Notes: generated by a model not told the origin, from the sequence alone. A stretch of DNA of 64,000 nt from CAVQCA01 sp963763115 (GCA_963763115.1 CAVXNM010000093.1:1-64000), one strand, 5' to 3'; positions 1 to 8,530 are shown, counted from the stretch's first letter. Translations and numbers: made by a program.

Positions 1-249
1 AGCAGCACGCGCTACAAGGATGCAAATCCGAGTTAATCATCGGGCAGTCCGAACAGACTCCCGTGCCCGCTGGCCAAACGGGAACGCGAGGAACCGGGGC
101 CGGTCATGCAGGCGCGAGTAGAAACCGGGCGGCAGGGTCTGCCAGCGCGCTGAACGATATACCATTAACCACCGCAGGCATCCCGCCGCATTCACGGGTT
201 CGGAAGCCCCTGCGGATTACCCGGACGCTTTCACCGCTTCGGCCCCTTT

Positions 250-905
250 CTGGTATTTGAACCGCACCCCTTGCTGGCGGTCGGCTCGCCCGGATTTCTG
301 GACAGCATCAACATCACTTTCGGCACCGGACTGCAAGCGGACGCCGTTAGCAGCGCAACCGTTCTGGGAGGAGTCAAAACTGCTCTGGGCAGCGGGATGG
401 AGCTGCCCGCCATCAACGCGGGTATCCCGGACTGGTCCACCATGGCTCTCGGGTCGCTGTCGGGCAGCCTTGGCGAAACCTCGGCCCTGCTGATCCTGGC
501 CGGGGTGTCTTCCTGCTGGCAACCCGGATTGTCAGCTGACATATCCCGGTGGCCATGATCGGAACCCTGATGCTGCTGGCCGGCGGATTTCACCTGCTCG
601 ATCCCGTCCACTACCCAGGCGCCATGCATCACCTGCTGGCCGGTGCCACGCTGCTCGGCGCCTTCTTCATTGCCACCGACCTGGTGACCTCACCGGTCAC
701 GTCCACGGGGCAACTGCTGTTCGGCGCCGGTTGAGGTGCACTGGTATACGTGATCCGTACCTGGGCCAGCTATCCGGAAGGCATGGCCTTCGCGGTCATG
801 CTGATGAACGCCCTCACGCCCCTCATCGACCATTATCTGAAACCGCGCGTATATGGGCGGGATCGCAGGGGCAACCCCATCATCAAGGCGGCCGGTCAGG
901 AGTGA
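250..905 (+). pseudogene. rnfD: Broken rnfD (Rnf electron-transport complex, membrane subunit D)
   Basis: The translation matches the C-terminal half of RnfD, the flavin-carrying membrane subunit of the ion-translocating ferredoxin:NAD oxidoreductase. Visible pieces are PGFLDSINITFG, a flavinylation-type region reading DAVSSATVL (RnfD normally has S/T-GATPL), and the C-terminal block IATDLVTSPVTS then YPEGMAFAVMLMN and PRVYG. The gene is dead: the N-terminal half is missing, there is a frameshift near position 503, and there are nonsense TGA codons at 537-539 (before HIPVAMIG, where Trp is usual) and 732-734 (after FGAG, where Cys is usual). It ends with TGA at 903-905, just before the rnfG remnant. 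Confidence 0.85.
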
Positions 906-909
906 GTAA

Positions 910-1182
910 ATGAACACGGTGACCGAACCGGCCTATCGAAAACGTCTCGGATATCAGGCGGGGTTGCTGTGAGGCTTCGCTCTGCTCTCCGCCGCCCTGC
1001 TCATCATCGGCAATCTCTCCACGCATGCCGTTATCGAGGAACGCCTCGATGAAGACCTGCGGAGCTCACTTGAGCGGGTCATTCCGGCGCCCTTGTACAC
1101 CAACAACCTGCTGGACAGCCCCCTGCAGGTGAAGGACGCGCAGAACCGGCAGGTCCTGGCCTATCGCGGCAATGTTCCGTGA
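910..1182 (+). pseudogene. rnfG: Truncated and interrupted rnfG (Rnf complex FMN subunit)
   Basis: The reading frame begins MNTVTEPAYRKRLGYQ five bases after the rnfD stop. It encodes an N-terminal transmembrane segment (GFALLSAALLIIGNLS) followed by a periplasmic start with ERVIPAPLYTNNLL, which fits the N-terminus of RnfG. A TGA at 970-972 interrupts the membrane segment, and the frame ends after 91 codons, whereas RnfG is about 200 residues. The covalent-FMN threonine region and the following gene rnfE are absent, so a deletion appears to have joined the rnfG N-terminus to rnfH. Confidence 0.75.
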
Positions 1183-1229
1183 ACGGATGACCCGGCGCGT
1201 ATTGCATGAAACACCATGGATAGCGAATC

Positions 1230-1493
1230 ATGAATATCGGTATCGCGTATGCTGACAAGTTCAAGCACGTCTGGCTGAAACTGGATGTGCCGGACGGCAG
1301 CACGGTTGTGCAGGCCATCGAGAAATCAGGGCTGCTCGAGCAGTCCCCCGAGATCGATCTGGAGCAGCAGAAGGTTGGAATTTTCGGAAAGATCACCCGG
1401 CTCGACACCAAATTCGAGGAGGGCAACCGGGTGGAAATCTACCGGCCGATCACTGCCGACCCGGAGACTGTTGAAAGACGCGACAACAGGTAA
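1230..1493 (+). CDS. rnfH: RnfH family protein (UPF0125)
   Basis: This intact 87-residue protein has the ubiquitin-like RnfH fold signature: VQAIEKSGLLEQSPEIDL, then KVGIFGKIT and RVEIYRPITADP near the C-terminus. Length and motifs match the family. RnfH often ends rnf operons, although its function is not established. Here it follows the rnfD and rnfG remnants by 47 bases, so it has outlived the complex it is named after. No strong ribosome-binding site precedes the ATG. Confidence 0.85.
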   Translation: MNIGIAYADKFKHVWLKLDVPDGSTVVQAIEKSGLLEQSPEIDLEQQKVGIFGKITRLDTKFEEGNRVEIYRPITADPETVERRDNR

Positions 1494-1542
1494 TCATAGA
1501 CGCAGGTCGTTCACACACGGACCCCACACTGCAAAGAGATTA

Positions 1543-2181
1543 ATGCTCGTCACGGTCTATGTATGTCTGATCACGATGGGCACCTGCATGCCGGCGGAGG
1601 CATCATTTGTTATCCTGGGTGGTTCGACGCAGAGTCTGCCTATAACAGGTAATACCTTCAATGCCGAACTCAGCGCAAATGGCTTTAGCCAAACGACCAC
1701 AGACGGCCACCTGAGCGTCAGCGAGGACGGTTTTATCGATTTTTATTACATTGGCGCCGAATCCGGTTTCAATAATTCGTTCACGACGCCGGGAAATGGG
1801 TTCACGGAACACAACGAAGTGTTTAACTTCTCCGGCTATGCCGGTTTCACCATTGCCGTATCCGCAAACTAAAGCCTGAATTTCAGTTTTCTAAGCGACG
1901 GCGGTGATGCGCTCACGCCGGTCGACAATTTCAACAATACCAATTTGCAGGGCCTTGGTATCTATTTCGGTCCCGGTCAGTCGGATTCGCTGCAGCAGGT
2001 TGTGCCTGGCTATGACGACCAGAAGTTCAATCCCGATGGCGACTTTGATGATATGCTGGTTCGCGCTGACTTTCGGCCAGCATCGATCGTACCGTTGCCC
2101 ACCGCCGTGTGGCTGTTCGGCAGTGGACTGGTTGGCATGATTGGAATCGCCAGGATGAACCGCACGCACCGCAACTGTTGA
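1543..2181 (+). pseudogene. PEP-CTERM sorting-signal protein interrupted by one stop codon
   Basis: A signal peptide (start at ATG 1543, hydrophobic to about residue 22) leads into a beta-rich secreted protein. A single in-frame TAA at 1870-1872 interrupts it after 109 codons, and the same frame then runs on to 2181. The C-terminus carries the sorting motif VPLPTAVWLFGSGLVG followed by a short basic tail, the variant recognised by exosortase. The rest shows low-complexity Ser/Thr/Asn/Gly content and no recognisable enzyme domain. Because both halves stay in frame, this is either a recent nonsense mutation or a base error. No exosortase gene is visible in the window. Confidence 0.75.
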
Positions 2182-2906
2182 ATCAGTATCGACATAGACG
2201 ATTCCTTCGCCGGCTGTTTTCTTTCAGGCTGCATATCCTCAGTTAGCCGAATAGGGTCGCATGCACAAGCATCCCCTCATGACGGGATGCCAAACATGCC
2301 TGAAGACGTTCCATCCGGGCACACTCCGGCCTTTCGAAAATACACTGCCGCTTAGTTTGATTTTTTGATCACCGGCTCCTCGCCCATCGAGGACATCCGG
2401 CGCCTCAGTCCGTGCCTTGCACGCCAACAGCCGTACAGGTCACCGTCAGTTCGCCACCGGCAACAGCCACGGTGCGGAGCGGCTGATTTCACTGCGGCTC
2501 CAGGCGGTGACCGCCTCGACAAACCAGCGGGCATCTCGCCATACACCCACCAGGCTGTCCCCGCCCGAGACCGGATCGTGCCGGCCGGAATCGGCAGCCT
2601 GTCGATCTCCGCGGCGAGCGCCGCGCACACTGCTTGCACCAGCGGGCGGCACTCGGCGAACCGTCGCGCCAGACTCACGACATGGGCCTGTCTATGACGA
2701 CTATCCTCGAAGTCAAGAACCTGCTGCGAATCCTGACCGACCTTGAGCGAGAGGCGGCGGCACTGACAAACAGCCTCCAGCCAGACGCCGGAGATCATTT
2801 ATTACAGAACAAGCAGGGTTGTACTTCAGTACAATTCACCGACCGACATGAATTGCATATGGTTATACCGTACTTGATGGTTTTTTTCACAGAGTGACTC
2901 CTCCCC
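2182..2906. other. Region without a supported gene; one weak small ORF
   Basis: No convincing gene is visible. A plus-strand frame at 2694-2897 (67 residues, starting MTTILEVKNLLRILTDLERE) ends ten bases before a good terminator and may be a small gene, but no family is recognised. A long minus-strand frame (2352-2798) is rich in Arg and Cys and reads like non-coding translation. A hairpin GCATCCC...GGGATGC lies near 2270-2291 and lacks a T-run. Confidence 0.3.
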
Positions 2907-2935
2907 GGCGCCCTGATTCATTGGGCGCCTTTTTT
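2907..2935 (+). terminator. Rho-independent terminator
   Basis: A perfect 7-bp stem GGCGCCC/GGGCGCC with a 9-base loop is followed by six T residues (2930-2935). It reads in the plus direction and closes whatever is transcribed from 2.2-2.9 kb. Confidence 0.8.
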
Positions 2936-3743
2936 GTAATTAAACCGCATCCCGAAGGCCGTCCGTTACTGAGCGGTAATCAGTTAACCAGGTTAGTCGT
3001 TGTCTATTTTCGAACGTATGATCTTCAGATCATTAATGTCATGCAGTGGCTTTCGTCGAGCAGGTAATTGCCTTCGATCCTGGCACACAAATGCACCCAG
3101 ACAATCCGTTAACGGAAATTGCACCGGCATATAACGACGACGAAGACCTCTCTTCGTTACGATGACACTCACGATTAACCCACTCTCTTTTCCTGGCCAT
3201 CCCAAATAGCACCGATAGAACGGTGAAATTATTTAGTGTTTTTTTATTACCGAACCAGCAACGGTTGTACTTGAGGACAATTCACCACGAGCGGTGAACA
3301 GCTTATCGTAATGCCCGTGGCACAATGGCTAACGAATCGAGGCATGAGATGTTTCTGTACTTCATAGGACACGATAGCCGACAGACCACTGATCGCAGAC
3401 GTGAAAAGCCTGCACATTTCCCTTTCACGGAGTCCAACGGTCAATTAATACTCTTTGATCGCCGTTCCCAGCCGAATAGACGTTTGAATAGTATTTCCAC
3501 GAAGATTGCTTGCAGGAGAGAACCCGGCTACGGCTATATACCGGGGCTTTTCACTTAACACCACCATTAGACAGTCCTGACAGACACCCGGCACAAGATC
3601 CCATCTACATGAGCATTCGAATCACGCGACCGCGCTGTTCACGGAGATTAGTGTACGTCGAGCCGAGAAACATTTGATATCGTTTGTCCGTAAACGTCTT
3701 CCCGTGGAGAAAAGGCAACGGATTCCGATACGCGTCCGACATG
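2936..3743. other. About 800 bases with no supported gene
   Basis: Only short frames with no recognisable protein pattern are present. A weak terminator-like hairpin (CCCGG...CCGGG followed by CTTTTC) lies near 3524-3552. Nothing else stands out. Confidence 0.4.
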
Positions 3744-3763
3744 AAAAAACCGGCCAGGCCGGT
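3744..3763 (-). terminator. Terminator downstream of the tRNA-Thr fragment
   Basis: Read on the minus strand, the self-complementary stretch ACCGGCCTGGCCGGT is followed by a run of six T residues. It lies about 20 bases beyond the CCA end of the tRNA-Thr fragment, where a tRNA gene terminator would be expected. Confidence 0.65.
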
Positions 3764-3784
3764 CTTCTCTGAGTTGTTGTTTTA

Positions 3785-3830
3785 TGGAGCTGGCGAGAGG
3801 AGTCGAACCCCCGACCGGCTGATTACAAAA
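3785..3830 (-). other. 3' fragment of tRNA-Thr(UGU), probable old attachment site
   Basis: On the minus strand the sequence reads TTTTGTAATCAGC, then a variable loop, the T-arm GGGGGTTCGACTCCTCT and an encoded 3' CCA. This is the 3' half of a tRNA with anticodon TGT (Thr). Homology stops in the anticodon loop, and the 5' half (which would lie at higher coordinates) is absent. Such fragments form when an element integrates at a tRNA 3' end and leaves a partial copy at its far boundary. A tRNA terminator follows the CCA. In that geometry the inserted DNA would lie above 3830. Confidence 0.75.
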
Positions 3831-4179
3831 CCGTGGAAACCAATAATTCACAACAATCTACCGACAATAAATACAGCAAGTTAGACCATTTTCCATTTAT
3901 GCTGTTTGTTGCCATTTTCGGCCATTATTTGCCAGCAAGTGCGCCGTCAGTGCGCCACGAAATCGGGTGGGCACCCCCCCCTCTATGACATCCAGGGCAT
4001 AGGCATGTCCTCGTCTCTTTTTAAACGGGCCTATTTTTTTGGTCCCAGTCTCCGCAACTCTAACCACATGAGACAGATTTATTCCAAGGCCCTGCAATCA
4101 GTCCGGCCCACTGCGCCACTCACCGGGCTGACAACGTTCTACAGACTTACCCTACAGACTCGCCCCTGGTTCTTGATCC
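3831..4179. other. Intergenic stretch beside the tRNA fragment
   Basis: No supported gene is visible. A minus-strand frame at 3897-4097 ends ALTAHLLANNGRKWQQTA. Its position just inside the tRNA boundary is where an integrase remnant would be expected, but no integrase motif can be recognised. Confidence 0.3.
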
Positions 4180-4368
4180 ATGCTGTACGCCATGGATACA
4201 CGGGGCGAGTTGATACGGGTGTTGTGGGCAGCGATTGGCGAAATGGAGCGGGCACGACTCAAGGGTGACACTGACCATGCGTGGCGGTTGGAGCGGATTG
4301 TCTGGCGGATGGTTGGGGTGATCGAGGGTATGCCGGGCAGGTCTGACTGCCAGATCAGGAAACACTAA
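4180..4368 (+). CDS. Possible small protein of 62 residues
   Basis: The frame starts MLYAMDTRGELIRVLWAAI and reads as one amphipathic helix-rich segment (GEMERARLKGDTDHAWRLER) with regular coding character. No domain is recognised. It sits between the tRNA fragment and the MITE-like element, where small cargo ORFs are common. An internal ATG at 4192 is an alternative start. Support is weak. Confidence 0.35.
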   Translation: MLYAMDTRGELIRVLWAAIGEMERARLKGDTDHAWRLERIVWRMVGVIEGMPGRSDCQIRKH

Positions 4369-4471
4369 AGGTCAGCAAACGACCCAAACCAGAAGTTCAG
4401 CATTTCTTCCTTGACGGCAGGAATGTACTGACATCGGACCTTTTGGACCTGGATGTGAGACGGCGGCTCCC

Positions 4472-4650
4472 GACCTATTGTGTTGAAAAAACTCCAGCTC
4501 GTGAAAATCTCTTGTATGCGGCGTTCACGAGAGTTCGTTACTTTGTTATTTTTCTCGTGAAATTCAATTTGAGCGCACTCTCCTTGCCGAAATTTTCTCT
4601 TCATAGACGGCGAAGCTGAGTAGAATAAGTTTTTCCAACACAATAGACCC
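4472..4650. mobile_element. MITE-like element with terminal inverted repeats
   Basis: The left end reads CTATTGTGTTGAAAAAACT, and the right end is the inverted copy AGTTTTTCCAACACAATAG, with one mismatch over 19 bases. About 140 bases lie between them and encode no transposase. The size and terminal repeats fit a miniature inverted-repeat element, mobilised in trans by a transposase that recognises TGTTGAAAAA-type ends. A related left-end segment (TGTGTTGAAAAAACTC through GCGCGCACGAGAG) recurs at about 8048-8103. Confidence 0.65.
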
Positions 4651-4799
4651 AAATCGGTCAGTTTGTCGTGGCTCATATAAGTAGCCACTAAACTGCAAAA
4701 ACCCAATGCTGCCATTCACGAAGAACCGTAAGCTTCCCCGCTAGGTGGACGGGCCATAAGTAAAGCTTTCTGGCAACCCAGAGGGTTGGCGGTTGCGCG

Positions 4800-5867
4800 C
4801 CGCCGCGCGCTGCAGTCAGCCCGTCTTGTCGGCGTTTCCCCAATACCATTTCGATCTTGGCGCTCTGGCGGCGGTCGACCAGCCACTCGTCGAACAGGAA
4901 GTCTTTGATCGTGTTGCGCGTGTGGCTGTCGAGCCAGCCGCGTGATCGCGATGACCCGCACCAATGAGAACCGGTCATCGAACGCGATCGGGCCAAGCAC
5001 CTGGCCGGGCGCGGCAGCGAATAGCGCGTCACGAAGTGCAGGACCGGCTTCGCGCCGCATGAGCGTCTCGAGCAGGGTCGCCGGACGCGGTACACCATGT
5101 TCAGCCGCTTCCCGGTAGCAGCACTCAGCGGCGGCGAAGAAGTCCAAGCCCTCGTTTCGGACTCTCGGCGACTGCAAGCGCGCGGCTCTCGTCCAGCAGC
5201 TCGATGCGACCATGACGCGCTGTCGAAGTCGGCCGCATGCTTGCGAAAGTACCCTCTACACCGTCTGCGGCGATCCGGTCGCGTAGCCTGGCGACTAGCG
5301 CGCTGTCGTGGACATAGCGTTCGAGCTTCTGGTGGGTCATGCCGTGGCGTTCGAGCCAGGCGTGCGTTTCCTCGGCGCTGAACAGCTTCTTCGAGATCCG
5401 GAACTCGTCCAGCGCGAGCTGCAACTCGGCGTCGCTCAGCTCGATCGGCGAGCGCTCCAGCTCCTCTTGAATCAGGCACGTGTTCAAGAGCCGCTCGACG
5501 AGGCGCGCATCGTCCCAAATGAAGTCGAGCAAGGCGATGGCCTGATCCACCTTGAGCACATTGGCGTTGACGCGCACCAAGTCGGCCTCGCTCCAGCGAT
5601 GCACGCCGCGAAGCGGCCAGGGAAGCACGAGCTCCGGGCAGTAGCTCAGTGAGATGGTGCCCTCGCCGACACGGCGGATCAGGGCGTCGTAGTGGACCGA
5701 CCTGTCGTAGGCTTCCTCTTCAGAAAGCAGATCGAGCGTCAGTTCGGGTGGCGTCCGCGCACCGCCTGAAGTTGGCTGCGCGCGGCGTCGGGTTTGACGC
5801 CTTCGCGCGTCAGGCCGATCAAGAAATCGACTACATCGATCACTGCATGTCGCATTGGTTCGTTCAT
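4800..5867 (-). pseudogene. PpiC-related RiPP peptide-maturation protein, multiply frameshifted
   Basis: Pieces in three frames assemble into the PpiC-related 'putative peptide maturation system protein' that accompanies ATP-grasp RiPP ligases. It starts MNEPMRHAVIDVVDFLIG at 5867. Next come ELTLDLLSEEEAYDRSVHYD, SLSYCPELVLPWPLRGVH, LSDAELQLALDEFRISKKLF and WLERHGMTHQKLERYV. The C-terminal isomerase-like part includes LDFFAAAE, AAPGQVLGPI and IKDFLFDEWLVDRR. At least five frame changes are needed, the first near 5750 and the rest between about 5220 and 4930. Its ATG overlaps the ATP-grasp stop as ATGA, showing former translational coupling. The locus reads in the order precursor, ligase, maturation protein. 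Confidence 0.75.
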
Positions 5868-6834
5868 GGCTGCAAACCCATCAATAGATCGCAGATGGCT
5901 GCGGTGATCGGCAAGCCAGTTGTCTGCTCGATCCAGAGATACTGTCCGTTCGGGTTGATCTCAATGAAGACGTAACGACCGTCCGGAGTGATGACCATAT
6001 CGATTGCTCCATAGCAAAGCTCGAGCCGTTCGACCAGCGAACGCACCGCTCTTGGATCTCCGGCGGCAATGCGTGCGGCAAGTGCGGCGTCTGACGCATG
6101 TCGTAGCGGCGCCAGTCGTGGCGAGTGTGGTGCGTGACCTGGGAGTGGATCTCGGCCGCGAACACCTGTTTGCCGACGACGGTGATCCGCAGCTCCATGC
6201 GCTTCGGCACGTACGCCTGCAGGATGACCGGACAGTACTGGAGCGAGGCTGCGTACCCGACGTGTCGCTTCGAGACCACCTCGGTGTACCGACTGAACGT
6301 GTCGCCGACGGCACGGTCGAACGCAACGCCCACCAGCTTGTTGACGATGTTGCCGCCATGCCGATCGTAGAACGCCAGGAACTCATCCGGGCTGTTGGTG
6401 AAGAGCGTCGGTGGGAGCTCGAAGCCCACATCCGCTGCCTGCTTCAGCTGCGAAGCCTTGAACTGCGCGCGCGCGATCGCCATCGGCTGGCCCGGCAGCC
6501 AATGGGACGCGATCGCGTTCCACAAGTCGCGCACGAAGATCTGACACTCCTCCGCCACGAATGCTCGGGTCTTTTCGTCCCCGATGTGCGCGTGCGGTAC
6601 AGGCAGCTTGGGCCTGCGTAGCCACACCGACTGCAGCTCGGTGAGTTCGATCGCGGTATCGCCCATGCGTAGCGATGACTGCAACTGCCCAACGTGGTCG
6701 TAGCGAAGAGAAAGATTGGCACGAACGGGAAAGTCCGCCGGATTGAACCGCACGAAGTCGGCGCCGCGTTGCGCAAGCGCTTGGCTCACGTGGTCGGCGT
6801 GCGGATCATTCGGCCCGGTCAAGATCAGGATCAT
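5864..6834 (-). pseudogene. ATP-grasp ribosomal peptide ligase (MvdC/D-like, graspetide type), one frameshift
   Basis: The start is MILILTGPNDPHADHVSQ at 6834, 48 bases after the precursor stop. The N-terminal part (FVRFNPADFP, VWLRRPKLP, NAIASHWLPG) is typical of MvdC/MvdD-type ATP-grasp enzymes, which form ester or amide cross-links between Thr/Ser or Lys and Asp/Glu side chains. The C-terminus carries the metal/ATP-binding strand YVFIEINPNGQYLW and IEQTTGLPI. A one-base loss near 6043-6046, between EIQERC and SLVERLEL, splits it into two frames. The whole length, about 320 residues, is otherwise family-typical. A single sequencing error could produce this break, so it should be checked before the enzyme is called dead. 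Confidence 0.8.
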
Positions 6835-6882
6835 GGGCTCACTGACGCGGACGTTTCCTGCTCGTGCCAAGATGCCGGCGGA

Positions 6883-7155
6883 TCACAGGGAGCTGTAGTC
6901 CCATTCGCTGTCGCTGTCGTGACAGCCGTTGCTGTTGGTGTTGGTCGGCGTGTTGGTCCCGTGGGCTGCAAACACGGGGTGGAAAGTGCCGACGCTGAAC
7001 GACCGGCTGGTCGCCCCGCCAATGACGGCGTCCAAGGTCAATGCCCGGGGAGAAATGTCCTCAATAAACGTGCGGTTTGACCCCTGGGATTTGTCCAAGG
7101 AACGGGCGTGCAGTTCCTGGACGTCGTGCAGATCATGGATAACAAAGTTGCTCAT
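6883..7155 (-). CDS. Candidate graspetide (RiPP) precursor peptide
   Basis: This 90-residue peptide starts MSNFVIHDLHDVQELHARSL and has a good ribosome-binding site (AGGAGA, seven bases upstream). The first 50 residues look like a leader. A Gly-Gly pair (DAVIGGATS) is followed by a low-complexity C-terminus reading GTNTPTNTNSNGCHDSDSE and then WDYSSL. Thr/Ser/Asn residues followed by Asp/Glu are what an ATP-grasp ligase needs for omega-ester links. The ATP-grasp gene follows 48 bases downstream. Precursors of this class are poorly conserved, so the call rests on position and composition. Confidence 0.65.
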   Translation of the reverse strand: MSNFVIHDLHDVQELHARSLDKSQGSNRTFIEDISPRALTLDAVIGGATSRSFSVGTFHPVFAAHGTNTPTNTNSNGCHDSDSEWDYSSL

Positions 7156-7676
7156 GTCGTATCTCCTGAATGTTAGCTAGTGTTGGGAAAATCTCGCCTC
7201 CCCACGCTGTGTAACCGGGGGCTTGACGATTTCACCATCAATATCCGTGCCATGATTCTGCAGTCCTGAGTAAGTACCTCGCAAGCGATTGAATGTCAAT
7301 GTATAGTGTCTAGAAGCAGTCAACTCCGATGCAAGCATGGGCGGTTCGCCGGCACAAACAGGTTGGATAAAGGCTGCCAGATTCGCACGGAACGTTCGTC
7401 GCATTCCAACAGGCAAGCGCATTTGGGTTACCCTCAACCTTGAAACCGGGGCGGCAGATCGTGCGACGAGGGCCAGGCACCCGAAGATGGCATGGGAGCC
7501 ACCGCCGCGAACAGTTGGGTGTTCGCGCTGCATCTACACTTAACGAATATAGGTGTTTCTACACGGCCTCTTTATCTGAATTGTAGTAAGAGCGTTCTGG
7601 TCCGTATACCTTGGCGCACTATCAATGGTTCGATCTGTTTCCTAGGTTTCGGGACCCGATGCTTAACCGCGATGCC
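7156..7676. other. Upstream region of the RiPP locus, no clear gene
   Basis: Overlapping frames occur on both strands (7177-7533 minus, 7337-7543 plus), but neither shows a recognisable family or a ribosome-binding site. On the minus strand a TTGACA lies near 7295 and could be a -35 element for the precursor. No good -10 is seen at the right spacing. Confidence 0.25.
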
Positions 7677-7868
7677 CTAACGCCGCTCGGCAACGGCGCC
7701 GGTCGGCATACCAACGAAGAAGATCCGCCAAAAGACGACTTTCTTTTCGTCGTGATTCTCTGGGTCCTTGTAACGATCCATGAACGCATGTTGTTCAGCC
7801 CGTCTTCGGTTCGCCGCTTTTCTTTTAGCGTATGTCGTGTTTTGGCTGTTCTTGGAAGTGTTAACCAT
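7677..7868 (-). CDS. Hypothetical basic protein of 63 residues
   Basis: The start is MVNTSKNSQNTTYAKRKAAN, followed by a charged helix (RRRAEQHAFMDRYKDPENHD) and a short hydrophobic end. Composition looks protein-like, but no family is recognised and no clear ribosome-binding site precedes it. The hairpin at 7900-7931 lies upstream of its start. Confidence 0.3.
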   Translation of the reverse strand: MVNTSKNSQNTTYAKRKAANRRRAEQHAFMDRYKDPENHDEKKVVFWRIFFVGMPTGAVAERR

Positions 7869-7899
7869 TCTGGGCTAATGTTAGGAGTTGCTGCATCTG

Positions 7900-7931
7900 A
7901 GACCTTCCCAGCTTAATCGGGAAGGTCTTTT
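7900..7931 (+). terminator. Hairpin with T-run, copy 1 of a duplicated element
   Basis: A perfect 10-bp stem AGACCTTCCC/GGGAAGGTCT with a 9-base loop (AGCTTAATC) is followed by TTTT. The same hairpin, with a substitution on each arm and identical flanks (GTTGCTGCATCTG before, TTTTCATGGCC after), recurs at 12604-12654. It is therefore both a plausible terminator and part of a dispersed repeat. Confidence 0.6.
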
Positions 7932-7932
7932 C

Positions 7933-8100
7933 ATGGCCGGTTCCTGTCCTACACCAGACGTTAATAAACGATTTCGCTAAATGACGGGAGTCGACCCAAC
8001 AGCGAAGTCCAGGGGATTGCCCTTCATGTCGCGTTTGTACTTAGGATTGTGTTGAAAAAACTCGGGTTCCTGAAGATTCATTGTGTTCGGCGCGCACGAG
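7933..8100. repeat. Dispersed repeat family R1, copy A
   Basis: The core reads GGTTCCTGTCCTACACCAG, then CGTTAATAAACGATTTCGCT and TGACGGGAGTCGACCC. A second block, GAAGTCCAGGGGATTGCCC, is followed by TTCATGTCGCGTTTGTACT. Other copies start at 8723 (both blocks), 13357 (first block) and 14482 (first block and part of the second). Copies A and B bracket the gene at 8222-8530. Confidence 0.65.
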
Positions 8101-8221
8101 AGCCGGGGGCTCCGGATTTTCCGAATCCGAAGTGTCTCAGCACCGGAGAAGAGGTCATCGAGACATTTCTGGTACGCAATCCAAACCCGGGTTGCGATTG
8201 CCCGTGAGAGGAGAAAAGGAA

Positions 8222-8530
8222 ATGCAAAATTCAGGTCCGGCGATATTTGGTTCAATGATCTTGCTCGTTGCTTCGACGTTGGTATCCGGTGTCGGACTGG
8301 CTGCGGAAGAAGGCAGTTGGAGCAATGCAGGAGAGAAGACAAAGGAGGCGGCGTCCGAGGTTGGTGACGCGACGGCCGATACGGCCGGAAAGGCTTGGGA
8401 TGCCACCAAAGGAGGGCACTGAAGAGGCTCTGGGATGCCACCAAGGAAGGCACAGAAAAGGCTTGGGATGCCACCAAGGAAGGTGCTTCAGATACCTATG
8501 ACGCGGCTCAAGGAGGCCGTTCAATAATCT
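8222..8530 (+). pseudogene. Secreted repeat protein with 11-residue AWDATKEGTEK units, frameshifted
   Basis: A strong ribosome-binding site (GAGGAGAAAAGGAA) precedes ATG 8222. A signal peptide (FGSMILLVASTLVSG) leads to an Ala/Lys/Glu-rich LEA-like or YtxH-like sequence (GEKTKEAASEVGDATADTAG). Then come about three tandem 33-base units encoding AWDATKEGTEK and a tail GASDTYDAAQGG. One extra base in the first unit (near 8418) and one in the second (near 8434) put the units in different frames, so the continuous frame stops at 8422 after 66 codons. Slippage in the tandem repeat or base errors are both possible. Confidence 0.65.

Noticed and set aside
3684..3884. Plus-strand frame ending GAGERSRTPDRLITK looked like a protein.
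   Set aside because: It is the antisense translation of the tRNA-Thr 3' fragment, a well-known spurious ORF type.
4365..4715. 116-residue minus-strand frame as a gene.
   Set aside because: It runs straight across the MITE-like element and both of its inverted ends, and shows no family pattern.
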